NCBI GenBank assembly: GCA_013180625.2
Contig: SNVD02011052.1
Location: forward strand, 62,001-126,000
Origin: Boswellia sacra
Lineage: Eukaryota > Streptophyta > Magnoliopsida > Sapindales > Burseraceae
DNA length: 64,000 nucleotides
Direction: 5' to 3'
In this document: piece by piece, positions 22,481-33,631 of the stretch
Position numbering within the stretch: position 1 is the stretch's first letter
How the letters are laid out: each line of letters begins with the position of its first letter
Made by a program: the position numbers and the translations under genes
Notes under the pieces: generated by a model
Seen by the model: only the letters and a program-made list of their open reading frames with translations
The model's database searches: none
What the model was told of the DNA's origin: nothing

Positions 22481-25400
22481 ATGGATAACCAAGAGATGGC
22501 AAAGACTGAATTGTCAAAGTCTTCTTCAGAAGTTCCTTCTTCTTCTAGTTCGGTTACAAACTTTCATTATGAGGCAGAGTATGAGTCTGATACCAAACCC
22601 AACTCTCTACAACCCTTTCATCTAGATCCTTTTAACCCTTATAAGTTCGATGATGTCAGTGTTCTTATTCCTAAACTAAAAACCCTCGTTCCCTTCAGAA
22701 CTCCTAAACTTAAGTCAGTGTATAAGTCCTCGGAAGTGTCTGTCCAGTCTATTTCCTCTAGTTCGTCAAAAACCTATCTTCCTATTATTTCTGCACCAGA
22801 TATTCAGAGATATAGTCGTGAAGGCTATCGTGGAATTCATCTGGGAGCAATTCGAATAGGATTGCAACCATTATTCCTTGGTGGTAAAAATGTTACTTGT
22901 TTCATTGCTGTTTTAGACACTCGTTGGCAGTCTTTTGAAAAAGCTTTGATATCTGCCGTTGAGGTAGGTCTCAATCAAGGTCATGTCATCATACAAGTTG
23001 AGCCTAACTTTACCCTTGATATTTCCAAGCCTACTTTGCCAAACACTATCAAAGTCATGATCCAGTTACATGGATTAGAAATGAATCCCAATGAGGCCCT
23101 TGCAATTCATCATTCCATGACCTATAAAGTCCAAACACATCTCTTTTCTTTGAACCACACAAATATGCCTATTACTAGACTTACTGGTAATGGTATAATC
23201 ATTCAGCCGCAAACTTTCAAGCAAAATCAGCTCGTTTTTCCTCCCAAATAGATTAACGAGTATGAGCAGAGTAACAAGCCTCAAACTGTCCATGACAAGC
23301 CAAAAATTGAAAAGCTTTCTACTGGCAGAACCTCAGTTTCTTTTCCAAGAGAGTCAATTCCTATCTATCCTTGTGAAAAGTGTCAGCTGGATGGCAAGAA
23401 TCCTAGATCTTGCACTCATATGCCCAAAACTCATTTCCTTCCTAGATCTCATTCAGTGAGATATGGCGGATCCATCAATATGTTCAAATTTTCAGAAAAT
23501 GATTTCATCTCTAATGCCTCTGGAAATTATGTTGCTGGAAGCTGGGTTGTTCAGAAGCTTGACCCAACAGAGTACGGTCCCATTGAAAAGGCGGTCAACT
23601 GGCACAACACTAATGCTTTACAACAAAATAAAGCATTAGAAGCTATTGCTGAGCAGTGGGAGCAAATAAAGCAAGAACTATACGAGATACGCAGGAGACT
23701 GAAGATAGTCCATAGGCTTACAGTCGAACAACTTTCAGATGCTCATGAGAAGCCTCGTCCGATCAACATGATTTTCAGTACTGGAGTTGACAATGACTAT
23801 TTTCTTAATCAAGTTCGTGAGGGGCAGCGGAGATACTTTGAGCAAAAGAAGAAAAAGAAGATTTCTTGGAAGAAAGATAAGCCAAGAAAGAATTCAGATA
23901 TTTGGGAAGAGAGTCCTACAGGCAACAGTATCAAAGGCTTTTGGAGAAATTATGATATGCCACAGGTGCAGCCTTGGCCTATTCATGCCTCTGGTTGGGA
24001 TGAAGATCAATCTGGTTCTACATCAGATGGATCAAACAATTCCTCAGATTCTTCCTCTTCCTTAGTTGCTGAACCGGTTATGATGGAGCAGCCTCATATC
24101 CCTGCAAATCCAACATATGTTGATACTACTGGCAGATTCAGGCAGAGAACTCCTCAGTTCAAACCAAACATGAGCAGAGGAGAAACATCAGGAGTTTCTT
24201 CTTCAACAAATGCTAGTGAAAACCAAAATCAAGAAAATCAAGAAGAGCTCGATGTTCAAATTCAGGTGCCTAACGCTCCAAATGTAAAAACTTTTTGGAA
24301 TATTGATGGTCTAAAACCAGAAGGAAGACCAGTATATTTCGAAAAGATGCTAGCTTGGGCAGAAGGAGAAATACAACGTGCTCCACATCTTAGCAAAAGA
24401 GCAGTCACTCTTTGACTTGTCTCAGGATTTCTTGGATCCTTTAGAAGATGGTGGGCAGATAGATTTACTCTCGCAGAAAAGGAGTATATCCTTAGTCGAG
24501 ATCAGCCATATAATGAATTGATCAGATATATGGTTGCTCATTTCTTTGGTACTGGAGAGCGAGAAAGTGAAATTTCAGAAAAGGAATATCTTCAAAACAA
24601 GTGCTGTGATGTCCAAATGCTTGAGCAATATTTTCTCAAACAAGAATCTCTCTACTTTAAATTTAATAAGCAGACGGATACAATCAAAAGAACTTTTATT
24701 CTCAATATGCCAGGTCCAGTAGCAAAAATGGTTGAAGCAAAACTGAAAGCAGATGGAGTAACTGATCTTGCACCCTACAGTCTTGCAAGTCTTTATCAGT
24801 TGGCGACCGAAGTAATTCAAACTCATTGTCGCAATCAGGATCTCAAAAAGCACATGAAGCAGATTGAGAAAACTTCTCTTGCAAAATACTGCAACAAAAA
24901 GTCGCAAGAATTTGGATGTTCTCATCTATCACCTTGCAAGTGCAAAAAAGAGAAGAATTCTAAGAAGAAATTTGCCAAGTCCTGGAAGCAGAGCATAAAA
25001 ATGAAGTATCGTTTTGTCAAAAGGCGAAAATTTCCAAAGCAAACAGGCAAATGTTTTATTTGTGGAAAGAAGGGACATTTTGCCAAGCAATGCAAGCAGA
25101 AAAAGAAAGCTCCAATCAGACTTCTTCAACTTATCAATGAGCCAGAATTTTCAGATGATTGGTATTACTGGTCAGATGATCTAGAAGATGCTTTGTTCTC
25201 TTTGGAGGTCCAATCAGATGATTCAGAAGTTGAAACTAGCAATGCATCTGAAGTCATCATGAACATTCCCCGTGAGGTGCCTATTGATCTTACTATACGG
25301 TCAGGTCCAATTTTTCGTCCATATGTCAAAGTGGTAATTCAAATTTCTGATCAAGAACAAGTTGCTCTCTCTGCACTCATCGATACAGGAGCAGTTTTCT

Positions 25401-26675
25401 CTATCATTCATAGCAGCTTTCTTCCAAAGTCTCTATTCATTCCTACAGTAGCTCGTTTTTCAGTCGCTAGTGGAGATTTGTTCCAAAGTAGCAAATGCAC
25501 TAGAGCCATTAATCTTTTGCCATTTCATAAAAGGCATAGCTTTTTTGCATTTGATCTGTCAGGCGAAGATCTATTGCTTAGGATGGATTTCCTAAGTATT
25601 CTTTCTCCGTTCACTTTTCATCCTGAAGGATTTGCATTCACTATGCTTGATCCTGTCACTTAGAACTCTCGTGCTTGTCTTTTACCATGGATAGAGAAAT
25701 TCTCCATCTCCAGGAGGGGTGAAAATGTCAAATCTCTTGCTCCAAAGTTCGAAACAGGGCACAAAGAACTTCTAGAATGCTGTGGAGATGTTCCAAATAA
25801 GTTTTGGTCACGAGAACAATACTTTGTTTCTCTTCCTTACAAAGATAATTGGGAGATGCCGCATCAAACAGCTTCACATCCAGGATTGCCACATGATGAA
25901 GATCTTTGTAGAGAAGAAATCTCTAAACTTCTCAAAATAGATCTCATCAGACCTTCAAAATCTGAATGGGCAAGTCAAGTTTTTTATGTCAACAATAGAG
26001 CAGAACGTGTTCGTGGAAAGAAAAGATTTTGTATTGATTACAAAAAGCTCAATGACTGTTTGTGTGATATTCGATATCCTGTTCCAAGAAAGATTTGTCT
26101 TTTAAAGAGCATGGCTAAGTTAAAGATCTACTCAAAGTTTGATATGAAGTTAGGATTTTGGCAAGTGGGAGTCAGAAAAGAAGATCGCTACAAAACAGCT
26201 TTCATAGTGCCACATGGTCATTATGAATGGAACGTGATGCCTTTTGGTCTCAAGAATGCTCGTTCTGAATATCAGCACAGAATGGATGATGTGTACAAAG
26301 ACATAATTAACTTTTATCTTGTATACATTAACGATATCCTTATCTTCAGCAATAATGAAGAAGATCATGTCCAGCATCTTAAACAGTTCAAGAAGTTAAC
26401 TTTTGAGCATGGATTGGTCCTATCTGAAAAGAAGATGTTCATCGGAATCCCGGAAGTAGATTTTCTTGGATTGCATATCAAAGATGGCTACACTACGCCA
26501 ATGCCACATATTGCTGAAAAGATGTTCTTGTTCCCTGACAAGTTGACAAGCAGAAAGATGATTCAACAATTCTTGGGAATCGTCAATTATGCAGGAGATT
26601 ATATAAAGAATTTGTCCAGATACACTAGCAAAATCTCAAGGCATATAAGGAAGAAAGCAGCAGCCTGGTCTGACG
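22481..26675 (+). pseudogene. Caulimovirid polyprotein: movement, capsid, protease, RT; three nonsense codons
   Basis: A single frame from the ATG at 22481. The first about 250 codons hold a 30K-type movement domain. Next comes the capsid region with a Lys-rich stretch and a CCHC knuckle at 25052-25093 (CFICGKKGHFAKQC). The protease active site DTGA is at 25382-25393, then RT from about 25856. The frame is kept throughout but is stopped by TAG at 23249-23251, TGA at 24413-24415 and TAG at 25661-25663. The RT active site at 26324-26335 reads YIND instead of the family's YIDD. The sequence is cut at 26675 by adapter sequence. The remaining ORF beyond that point is artefact. It is not functional. 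Confidence 0.88.
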
Positions 26676-26713
26676 CTGTCTCTTATACACATCTAGATGT
26701 GTATAAGAGACAG
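26676..26713. other. Nextera mate-pair junction adapter (assembly artefact)
   Basis: A perfect 38 bp palindrome: the 19 bp Tn5 mosaic end CTGTCTCTTATACACATCT (26676-26694) followed by its reverse complement (26695-26713). It translates to the well-known contaminant peptide VSYTHLDVYKRQ. It is synthetic, not genomic. It replaces the true junction between viral sequence and the nested LTR element. Confidence 0.99.
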
Positions 26714-26718
26714 GTCTA

Positions 26719-28127
26719 TGATAAGTGTCTATTTATATATCATTTTCATATAAATTCGTCCATGTTTCTTTGCTATATTCCTTGGTATTTTTATGTTTTT
26801 GTGTGGTTTTGATGTTTGTAGGAGTTTTGGAGCAACTTGCACAAAAATGGAGTAAACCCCTTCATTTTCACCTCTGCTAGTCAACCATCTTCTCGGATTT
26901 AATTGTATTGATATACAATGAACCCGATGACATATTATATACCGTTGGAAGCTCTCGAAGTCTATTTTTTGGAGAAATTTACGGTTTATAAATCCATTCA
27001 GTGTACCAAAAGTTCTAATCAAAACAGTATGAGATGTATAGAAATATAATTCCACAAGTCACTGTAGCATGTATAATACGGGGCACTGTAGCAATTCACT
27101 GTAGCAGAGTATTTAAACATATTTTAGGGTTTTATTTTGATAACTGGAAGAGGGGATAACGTGGTGGAGGCTGAAGCTCTGGAATTCTTTCATCTCTTGG
27201 AGTTCTTGAAGGAGAAAGGAAGCTTGGATAGAGGAAGTACTACAATCCAAAGAGAATTACATCAAATTTGCTAAGTTTTTCCCTTCCCTTTCATTTTCTG
27301 GAATGTCTCCATGTTGTATTGTATTTACCACGTTCTTAAACATTGTAACTGAATCTGAATTGGTTGAGGGTGATTTCAAAGCCCCTGATATGGTTGTTGT
27401 AATTTGATTGTGCAAGAAGTTGTTATCCAATTCTCTAATTGAAGTTTCTTGTATTTTCCTATATCTAATGCTTATGATTGCTTGCTGGATTGTATTTCGA
27501 ATGGCCAACTGACTATAATCTGGTTGTTGTCTATTGCTAGACTAGAAATCTTGATCCGTAATTGTCTTGAATTTCTAATCCTTAGTAGCGAAATTGTGAT
27601 CAGAGATTGCAATTGGAGAATACAACCTAAGTTAAATAATCCGAGCTTGTGTGTTTATTGCTTAGATCAACCTATCTTTCTTATCTTTATGCATCCATTG
27701 AATTAAATTTAGAGAGCTTGTTCTAGGTTGTTTAATGGATAGAGATTAAGTAAAGAGCCTATTTTATTTAACAACAAAGTAAGGAAAGATTGGGATAAAA
27801 GAGCTTGTTGTTATCTACGGTTGATAACTTCAATGCTGTAATTGGATGACAATTCTACGATTAATTCGCAAATCCATATCTTGTGGTAGAGAAGGATCCC
27901 TTAACCAGATTTCCCTCATTGATCTTTTATTCAAATTAACTTCTGTTTTGTTATTCTTAATTTGCATTCCTATTTCACTTAGTTAATCATTCAACAAAAC
28001 CCCCCCATTTAGTTAATTGTTGCTGGAAATAACAAATTCAATTAGAATCAATCCTCGTGGGACCGATATCTTCCTTATCACTTTATTACTTGTGCGACTA
28101 GTATACTTGCTAGTTTCGAACGCATCA
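26719..28127 (+). repeat. Left LTR of the nested Athila-like element
   Basis: 1409 bp, TGATAAGTG to CGCATCA, highly similar to 33632-35277. It keeps the uninterrupted form of the SINE target site (around 27513-27536). Confidence 0.92.
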
Positions 28128-28133
28128 AGTTTT

Positions 28134-28150
28134 TGGCGCCGTTGCCGGGG
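28134..28150 (+). other. Primer binding site, gypsy type
   Basis: TGGCGCCGTTGCCGGGG, six bases after the left LTR. This form is typical of Athila and related plant elements. Confidence 0.85.
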
Positions 28151-28243
28151 TTGATTTTCTAATCGATTTGTTATTTTGTTTTCGTTTGTTAATTCGTAAT
28201 TTTTTTTTTATTTTTCTTTTCTGATTTTTTGTGTTTAGACGAC

Positions 28244-29626
28244 ATGGCAGTAAACTTCCAACAATTCAGTAGCCGATTTGAGCCACAACTACATTGGGGA
28301 GTAAATGAGGTAAGCACTCCGAACATTGAACAACAACTTTCTGAGCTAACCTCTCTTGTGGAAAACATGGCTGTAGGACATATGCAGAAACCTTATGCAT
28401 GTGGGGTATATTCTACCATGGAGTATCCAATGGACATGTATCCAACTTTACAAGAAGAATATATGGAACGAGCCAATACCATGGGTGGATTTCCAGGACA
28501 ACCAAGGCAATGGTATGATCCATTCTCTAATACTTATAATGCCGGATGGGGAGATCACCCTAATTTTAATTACTGGAATCATCAACCAATCGCCCCAAAT
28601 GCCATACCAAATCGGCCACAAGGTTTTAATCAACCTAGACTGCAGCAACCATTTCAAATGCAACCACCACCAATGCCACAACCAGCACCACAATCAGCTC
28701 CAGAAAACTCAGGTATGTCACTCCAGGATATTGTTAATGCACTTGCCACTAACACAATGCAATTCCAGCAGGAAACTGGGGCAAGTATCCAAACCCTGAC
28801 AAATCAAATGGGACAATTGGCCACTAGCATGAGCAAATTCGAGGGCCAAGGCTCAGAAGAATTATCTTGTCAAACGGTGATCAATGCAAGAGAGAATTCT
28901 TGTGCGGTAACTTTGCAAAATGAAGAGCAATTAGATGTCCTACCTAAGAAATCACAAATTGATGAAGAAGATGACACCACTTCCACCATGAACAAAACAC
29001 TGACTTCTCAGGTAAATCCTATAACTCTCATTCCTTCATATGTTTCTCCTCCACTTTTTCCTAGTAGATTTACAAAATCGAAGGAGGAACAAGAACAAGA
29101 AATCCTGAAAACTTCTCACAAAATCGAGGTAAATATACCACTTCTGGCTGCTATCGAGCAAGTACCTCATTATACAAAATGTCTCAAGGAGTTATGCACC
29201 AGCAAAAGAAAGTTAAAAAGAAATGAGAAATTAAGGGTGGGGGAAGATGTTTCAGCTGTATTGCAAAGGAAAATTCCTCCAATGTGCAAAGATCCAGGTA
29301 CGTTCACCATGCCATGCACCATTGGTAAAACCAAGTTTGAAAGAGTTATGTTAGATTTAGAAGCATCTATTAACATAATGCCATATTCTATTTCTGCTTC
29401 TTTAAATCTTGGACCTCTTGCGGAAACTGGTATTACCATTCAACTTGCTGATCGTTCTAATGCATATCCCAAGGGAGTTGTGGAAGATGTGCTTGTGCAT
29501 GTGAATCAATTGGTTTTCCCAGCAGACTTCTATGTTCTTGAAATGGAGGATGAGATATCTTCTAATCCAACACCGATTCTTTTAGGGAGACCATTCTTGA
29601 AAACTGTTATAAAAAACCAAGATTGA
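28244..29626 (+). pseudogene. gag C-terminus plus protease of the Athila-like element
   Basis: An open frame from the ATG at 28244, about 460 codons. It begins in the gag region just before the zinc knuckle; the capsid domain is absent. The knuckle has lost three of its four ligands: the segment at about 28401-28444 reads CGVYSTMEYPMDMY where the lineage has C, C, H, C. A Pro/Gln-rich linker and the conserved FQQETGASIQTLTNQMGQLA block follow. The protease has DLEAS at about 29352 where DLGAS is usual, and ends with ILLGRPFLKT. The frame closes at TGA 29624-29626, early in pol. Long and mostly open, but with altered functional residues. Confidence 0.8.
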
Positions 29627-30268
29627 TTTCTGATGCCCTCGTCATCTAGAGTTTGATGGCAAGGTGATATGGTGGGTGGGGGGGTTTTTTTTTTTGGTTT
29701 CAATATTTTTGAGGCAATGAGGTACTCTAGTGACTTACATTCTGTTTTTGCAGTTGGCGTTGTTGATTCTTTGCCACAACAATATTTTGAGTTAACTCGC
29801 AAGAATGGATTGGATGTAGCTATTAGTAAGCATATAGGGACAGAAAATTCCAATGAGTCAGGAATTTTGATACAAGTGTCCAAAGAAATGGAGGAAGTTG
29901 TGGCAAGCTTAGATGAGACCATAGCAATAATCACACATAGGTATGATGTTTTGTACATTCAATTTTCTTTGTCTAATGAGAAAATTCTTTCTTCTGTGAT
30001 GACAGCCCCTGCCTTGAAGCTTAAGCTTCTTCCAGATCATTTGAGGCATGGATTATTGAGTGAGAATGATCCTTTGCCAATTATAATAGAAATGGGCCTT
30101 GCACGAATACAAGAAGAGAAACTCGTCCAATTACTTACAGACCACAAAACAGCTATTGGGTGGACGATTGCTAACATCCAAGGCCCAGCCATATGCATGC
30201 ACCAATTCTTGTTGGAAAAGGATCCAAGCCCACTAGAGAAGCACAGCGAAGATTGGACCCTGCCATGA
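29627..30268 (+). pseudogene. Truncated start of pol (linker before RT)
   Basis: It continues the same element with the conserved FNIFEAMRY and AIGWTIANIQG blocks that precede RT in this lineage. It then stops, and the catalytic RT never appears. The conserved non-coding box GACGTTAAACCAAGCGC (30289-30305) follows, which normally lies far downstream of integrase. Confidence 0.8.
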
Positions 30269-30726
30269 TGGAACCAACGTCGGGCTGAGGACGTTAAACC
30301 AAGCGCTTATTGGGATGCAACCCAATGTTTTTGAAAAATAAATAAAAAAAAGAAAAGAAAAAAAAATAAGGTAATAATGATCAATTTTTGTGTCTCGAGG
30401 AGATTCCTTTCGTAGACCATCAAATTGACCAGGTTTTATCTCTCTTTGCATCTGTCTTATTTGTTTTTATATTTTTTTTACTTGTTTTTTACTTTTGTTT
30501 GCTATCGTGTTGTTATCTCTTATGTGTCTTTAGTTTCGTTTCTGCTCTTTTCTTTCCCTTCCTTTTGTTTAATTTGATTATTTCGTACTTCGAATTCATT
30601 TGTGCAGCAGCTTGAGGAAACATCCAAACGGAAGCTGAAGTCATTGCTCGAAGGTTTGAATCGTGCATATCTGGGAGAACAAACTCAATCGCATTATCGG
30701 TAATATCTCTCCTTTTCTTCTCTTCA

Positions 30727-31281
30727 ATGGATGCTGATATCTTTCTCTCGAACCTTCGTAAATCTTTCCCTTCACTTCCTCAAAATGCTGTGTTTAAAAT
30801 TTATAAAGTACGGATGACTAGACTTTGGGCATTGATGCTCCTAACTGTGCCTGCTGATATCCGATGGCTTATCGAAGCCAAGGTGAGATTGTCCGGTGAG
30901 CCGGACATTAATCTCGCAAAATACATGCCTGGTCTAGGAAAGAGCTACTACGCCAAGAGGCGAAGAGCGAAAAGGTTGCAAGTATGTTATAAATGTGCTA
31001 GATGGAATTGTAACCAGACTTGTCGTTCATTAGGTTTTGCGTCCAGGAATAGAGAAGAGAAACTTTCATTTATTAAGAATGGTTTGAGTAATGAGTCGCT
31101 GGATAATGTTTTGTTAACTCTCGAGTCACATTCTTGTGGACTTGTTCAGCGTGAATTGCTTAATCTATGGACACAATTTCGTGATGAATTGCAGTGTTAT
31201 AGTCTAGGGAATCTGACTAAAATCTACCCTGTTTGCCAGTTTATAAGAAAACTGGATGGGAAGCAAATCCCCGACTCATAG
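30727..31281 (+). CDS. Extra ORF in the 3' region of the Athila-like element, 184 aa, unknown
   Basis: A full-length open frame, ATG to TAG, in the otherwise non-coding 3' part of the element. It has an N-terminal helical region (FLSNLRKSFPSLP), a basic stretch YYAKRRRAKR, then a Cys cluster CYKCARWNCNQTC that could bind a metal ion, and a Leu-rich C-terminal half. No stop interrupts it although the neighbouring gag and pol have decayed. I do not recognise a named domain. It may be an accessory retrotransposon protein or a captured gene. I see no introns. Confidence 0.55.
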   Translation: MDADIFLSNLRKSFPSLPQNAVFKIYKVRMTRLWALMLLTVPADIRWLIEAKVRLSGEPDINLAKYMPGLGKSYYAKRRRAKRLQVCYKCARWNCNQTCRSLGFASRNREEKLSFIKNGLSNESLDNVLLTLESHSCGLVQRELLNLWTQFRDELQCYSLGNLTKIYPVCQFIRKLDGKQIPDS

Positions 31282-31510
31282 AAGGCGTTTCAGCCGTTAC
31301 TGGACGTAAAACCAGAGGAAGATGTGAGCCACAATCACAACTACTTGTATATTTGAATGTGTGTTGTTGTTGTCGAATTTTATTTCTTTCTTGTTTCGTT
31401 TGATCTGATTATCAATGTTGTTTTTGTGTTGTTGTTGTTTGTTGATTTTGTTTGTTTTAATTTCAAGTTTTCTTTTTGACAAACCATATGACTACCCTAT
31501 GGCATAAGTA

Positions 31511-31715
31511 CACGTGGGAGAAAAGTGTGGAGGTTTTGTCAACCTCCACCGAAAGTGTATCTCTATTTTTTATGCTTCACTTGGGAGACAAGTGTGGGGG
31601 TTTTGTCAACCCCTGCCGAAAGTGTATCTCCATTTTCCATGCTTCACGTGGGAGACAAGTGTGTAGGTTTTGTCAAACCTCGCCGAAAGCATATCTCATT
31701 TTTTCAAATCTTGGG
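31511..31715. repeat. Three tandem 67 bp repeats, each with a hairpin
   Basis: Units begin CACGTGGGAGA or a variant of it and contain GTGTGGAGGTTTTGTCAACC-like hairpins at about 31527-31549, 31594-31616 and 31665-31680. In the second copy an A-T pair of the stem is replaced by G-C. Confidence 0.8.
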
Positions 31716-33616
31716 GCGATAAATCTGCATCGAGCAACTCCCACCGAAATTATGTCCCCACGTGTCAAATTTGAGAGTTTTACGTGGTGGCTTAAAAAGT
31801 TCAAGTTCTCTTGAAACGCATTCTGGATCTCTTCAATCCATAATGGCTGAATAAGGAGGCTAACTTCTAAACTTTGTAGACCCATTCTAACTAACTTGTT
31901 TTTGTTTGCTGACTTGTTGAACTTTGTTATTTTATGAGTGAGTTTAGTTTTGCGTAATTTAGAGTTGTTATGTGTTTTTAATCTTTATCAGTTTTGATTC
32001 AAAAAAAAAAAACAATTGTGGAAAAACCTGAGAATGGCAGAATATGGGGTTTCTTTAACCCTTGAAACGCATTCTCTCTAAATAAATCTGTAGTTTGTTT
32101 ATTTCATGTTGTTTGAAGTGTCTTGTTTCTTGTTTTGTTCTTTCATAATAAAGGTATATAGGCTGGAAACCTTAAGTCTGCGGGCTACTGGTCCTAAGGA
32201 TTGTTGAAATATACAATCTTGACTCAGGTGTAACAACGCCACGTACCTCTTTTCTTGCATTTGTGGGTCGATGATAAGATAATGATTGAATTAAGAATAA
32301 CTCTTGGAAAATGATAAATGATGTATGGATCTTTGTGCTTGAAATGTTAATTAGTTTTTGCTTTACCTTTGATTCCTTGTACAAAATTGAGCACCGAGCC
32401 ATTATCACTGAGTTATTTGTTTACTTAGAGAAAGTTTATGTAATTTAAGTGTTTCTCCAGATTTCAATGAATTCTAGAACTTGTTTGATGGTCACTCTAG
32501 GCGAAATCCTAGACTGTGCAACATTAGGGAAATGATTTAGGCCATCTTTGGACCGTTTGAGCCTTAAGAGCCAACATTGATTAAAATTGATCCCTAGTTA
32601 CCCCTTTGAGCCTCTGTAAACCTTTTTCTTTGTTAACTCACTAAAAGATTTCTTAACCTTAATTGAATTTGTTCCAAACAGTTTATCCTTTACCTATGAG
32701 CATGTAAATCATTCGCAATTACATTTTGAGCTATGTTCTGGTTTTGGGAAGTTAGAGGAGGTTGGATTATGCCATGAGCAATGCAAGTGAGTTTTATTAT
32801 GTTTGTTAAAAAAAAAAAAAAAAAGAAGAGAAAAAAATTCTGTACTTATCTTCCACGTACTTTAACATTGAGGACAATGTATTGTTTAAGTGTGGGGGAG
32901 TGGAATTGCAGTTAAAAAAAAAAGAAAAAAAAGAAAAAAAAGAGTTCTATACCCTTGGGCATTCTTAAAAAGAATGAAACAACAAAGTGTGGGGTTGTAG
33001 TTTCTTTTGCTTTCTACAAAAAAAAGAAAAAAGAAAAAAAGAAAAAAAAAGAGAGTTCGAGTGTTCTGAATAAGTTTGGGAGAGTCATTTGATGAATAAG
33101 AATGAATTTTTTATGTCATGGGCTTGAGCTCCACATAATATTGAATGATTTTATGTGTTTGTGGGTGATTTGAGCCTAATTATTATCCTTTATCATACCT
33201 TCACCCAAGCCAAACGTTACAAGCTTAATAAAGTCCTACTTGATCCTTGGTGTTGTGCATGTCTACATTAGTGGAGAGTGACTTGAAAAGCAGGCCTATG
33301 GAGTTCATTTATACACACATCTTCAATATTAAATATGATTCATTTTTATGCATAAACTCATCCGGGTTACAAGTGATTAGGTGAGAATGGCTCTACACAC
33401 ACACACTTGAGGAATTGAAGTGAAGCGAAACTAATCTTTGAGATAAAATTCTTGATCAAGTGCATTATTTTGAAGTTTTCCTTGGGTTATAATTAAGTAC
33501 AATCTTTGAGGCCTATTTGCAAGTTGAAGCATTTGTGTGTTTTAATTTTTCTTTGATTCTGTTTCGGTTTAGTTTTGTTTCGTATCATTTTAGTTGCTCG
33601 AGGACTAGCAAAGTCT
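31716..33616 (+). other. Non-coding 3' region of the Athila-like element
   Basis: No ORF. It holds several A-rich tracts with interspersed G (32809-32830, 32913-32942, 33019-33052) and two GTGTGGGG words near 32890 and 32987 that resemble polypurine tracts. Confidence 0.6.
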
Positions 33617-33631
33617 AAGTGTGGGGGAATT
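33617..33631 (+). other. Polypurine tract of the Athila-like element
   Basis: AAGTGTGGGGGAATT lies directly before the right LTR. Confidence 0.8.

Noticed and set aside
23787..24065. 92-codon ORF overlapping the viral frame
   Set aside because: A shadow frame of the polyprotein; composition and lack of motifs do not support an overlapping gene.
26676..26812. C-terminal extension of the viral RT ORF
   Set aside because: It is a translation of adapter plus LTR, not protein.
31016..31060. Calling the Cys cluster of the 184-aa ORF a retroviral zinc knuckle
   Set aside because: The spacing does not fit CX2CX4HX4C and there is no His at the right place.
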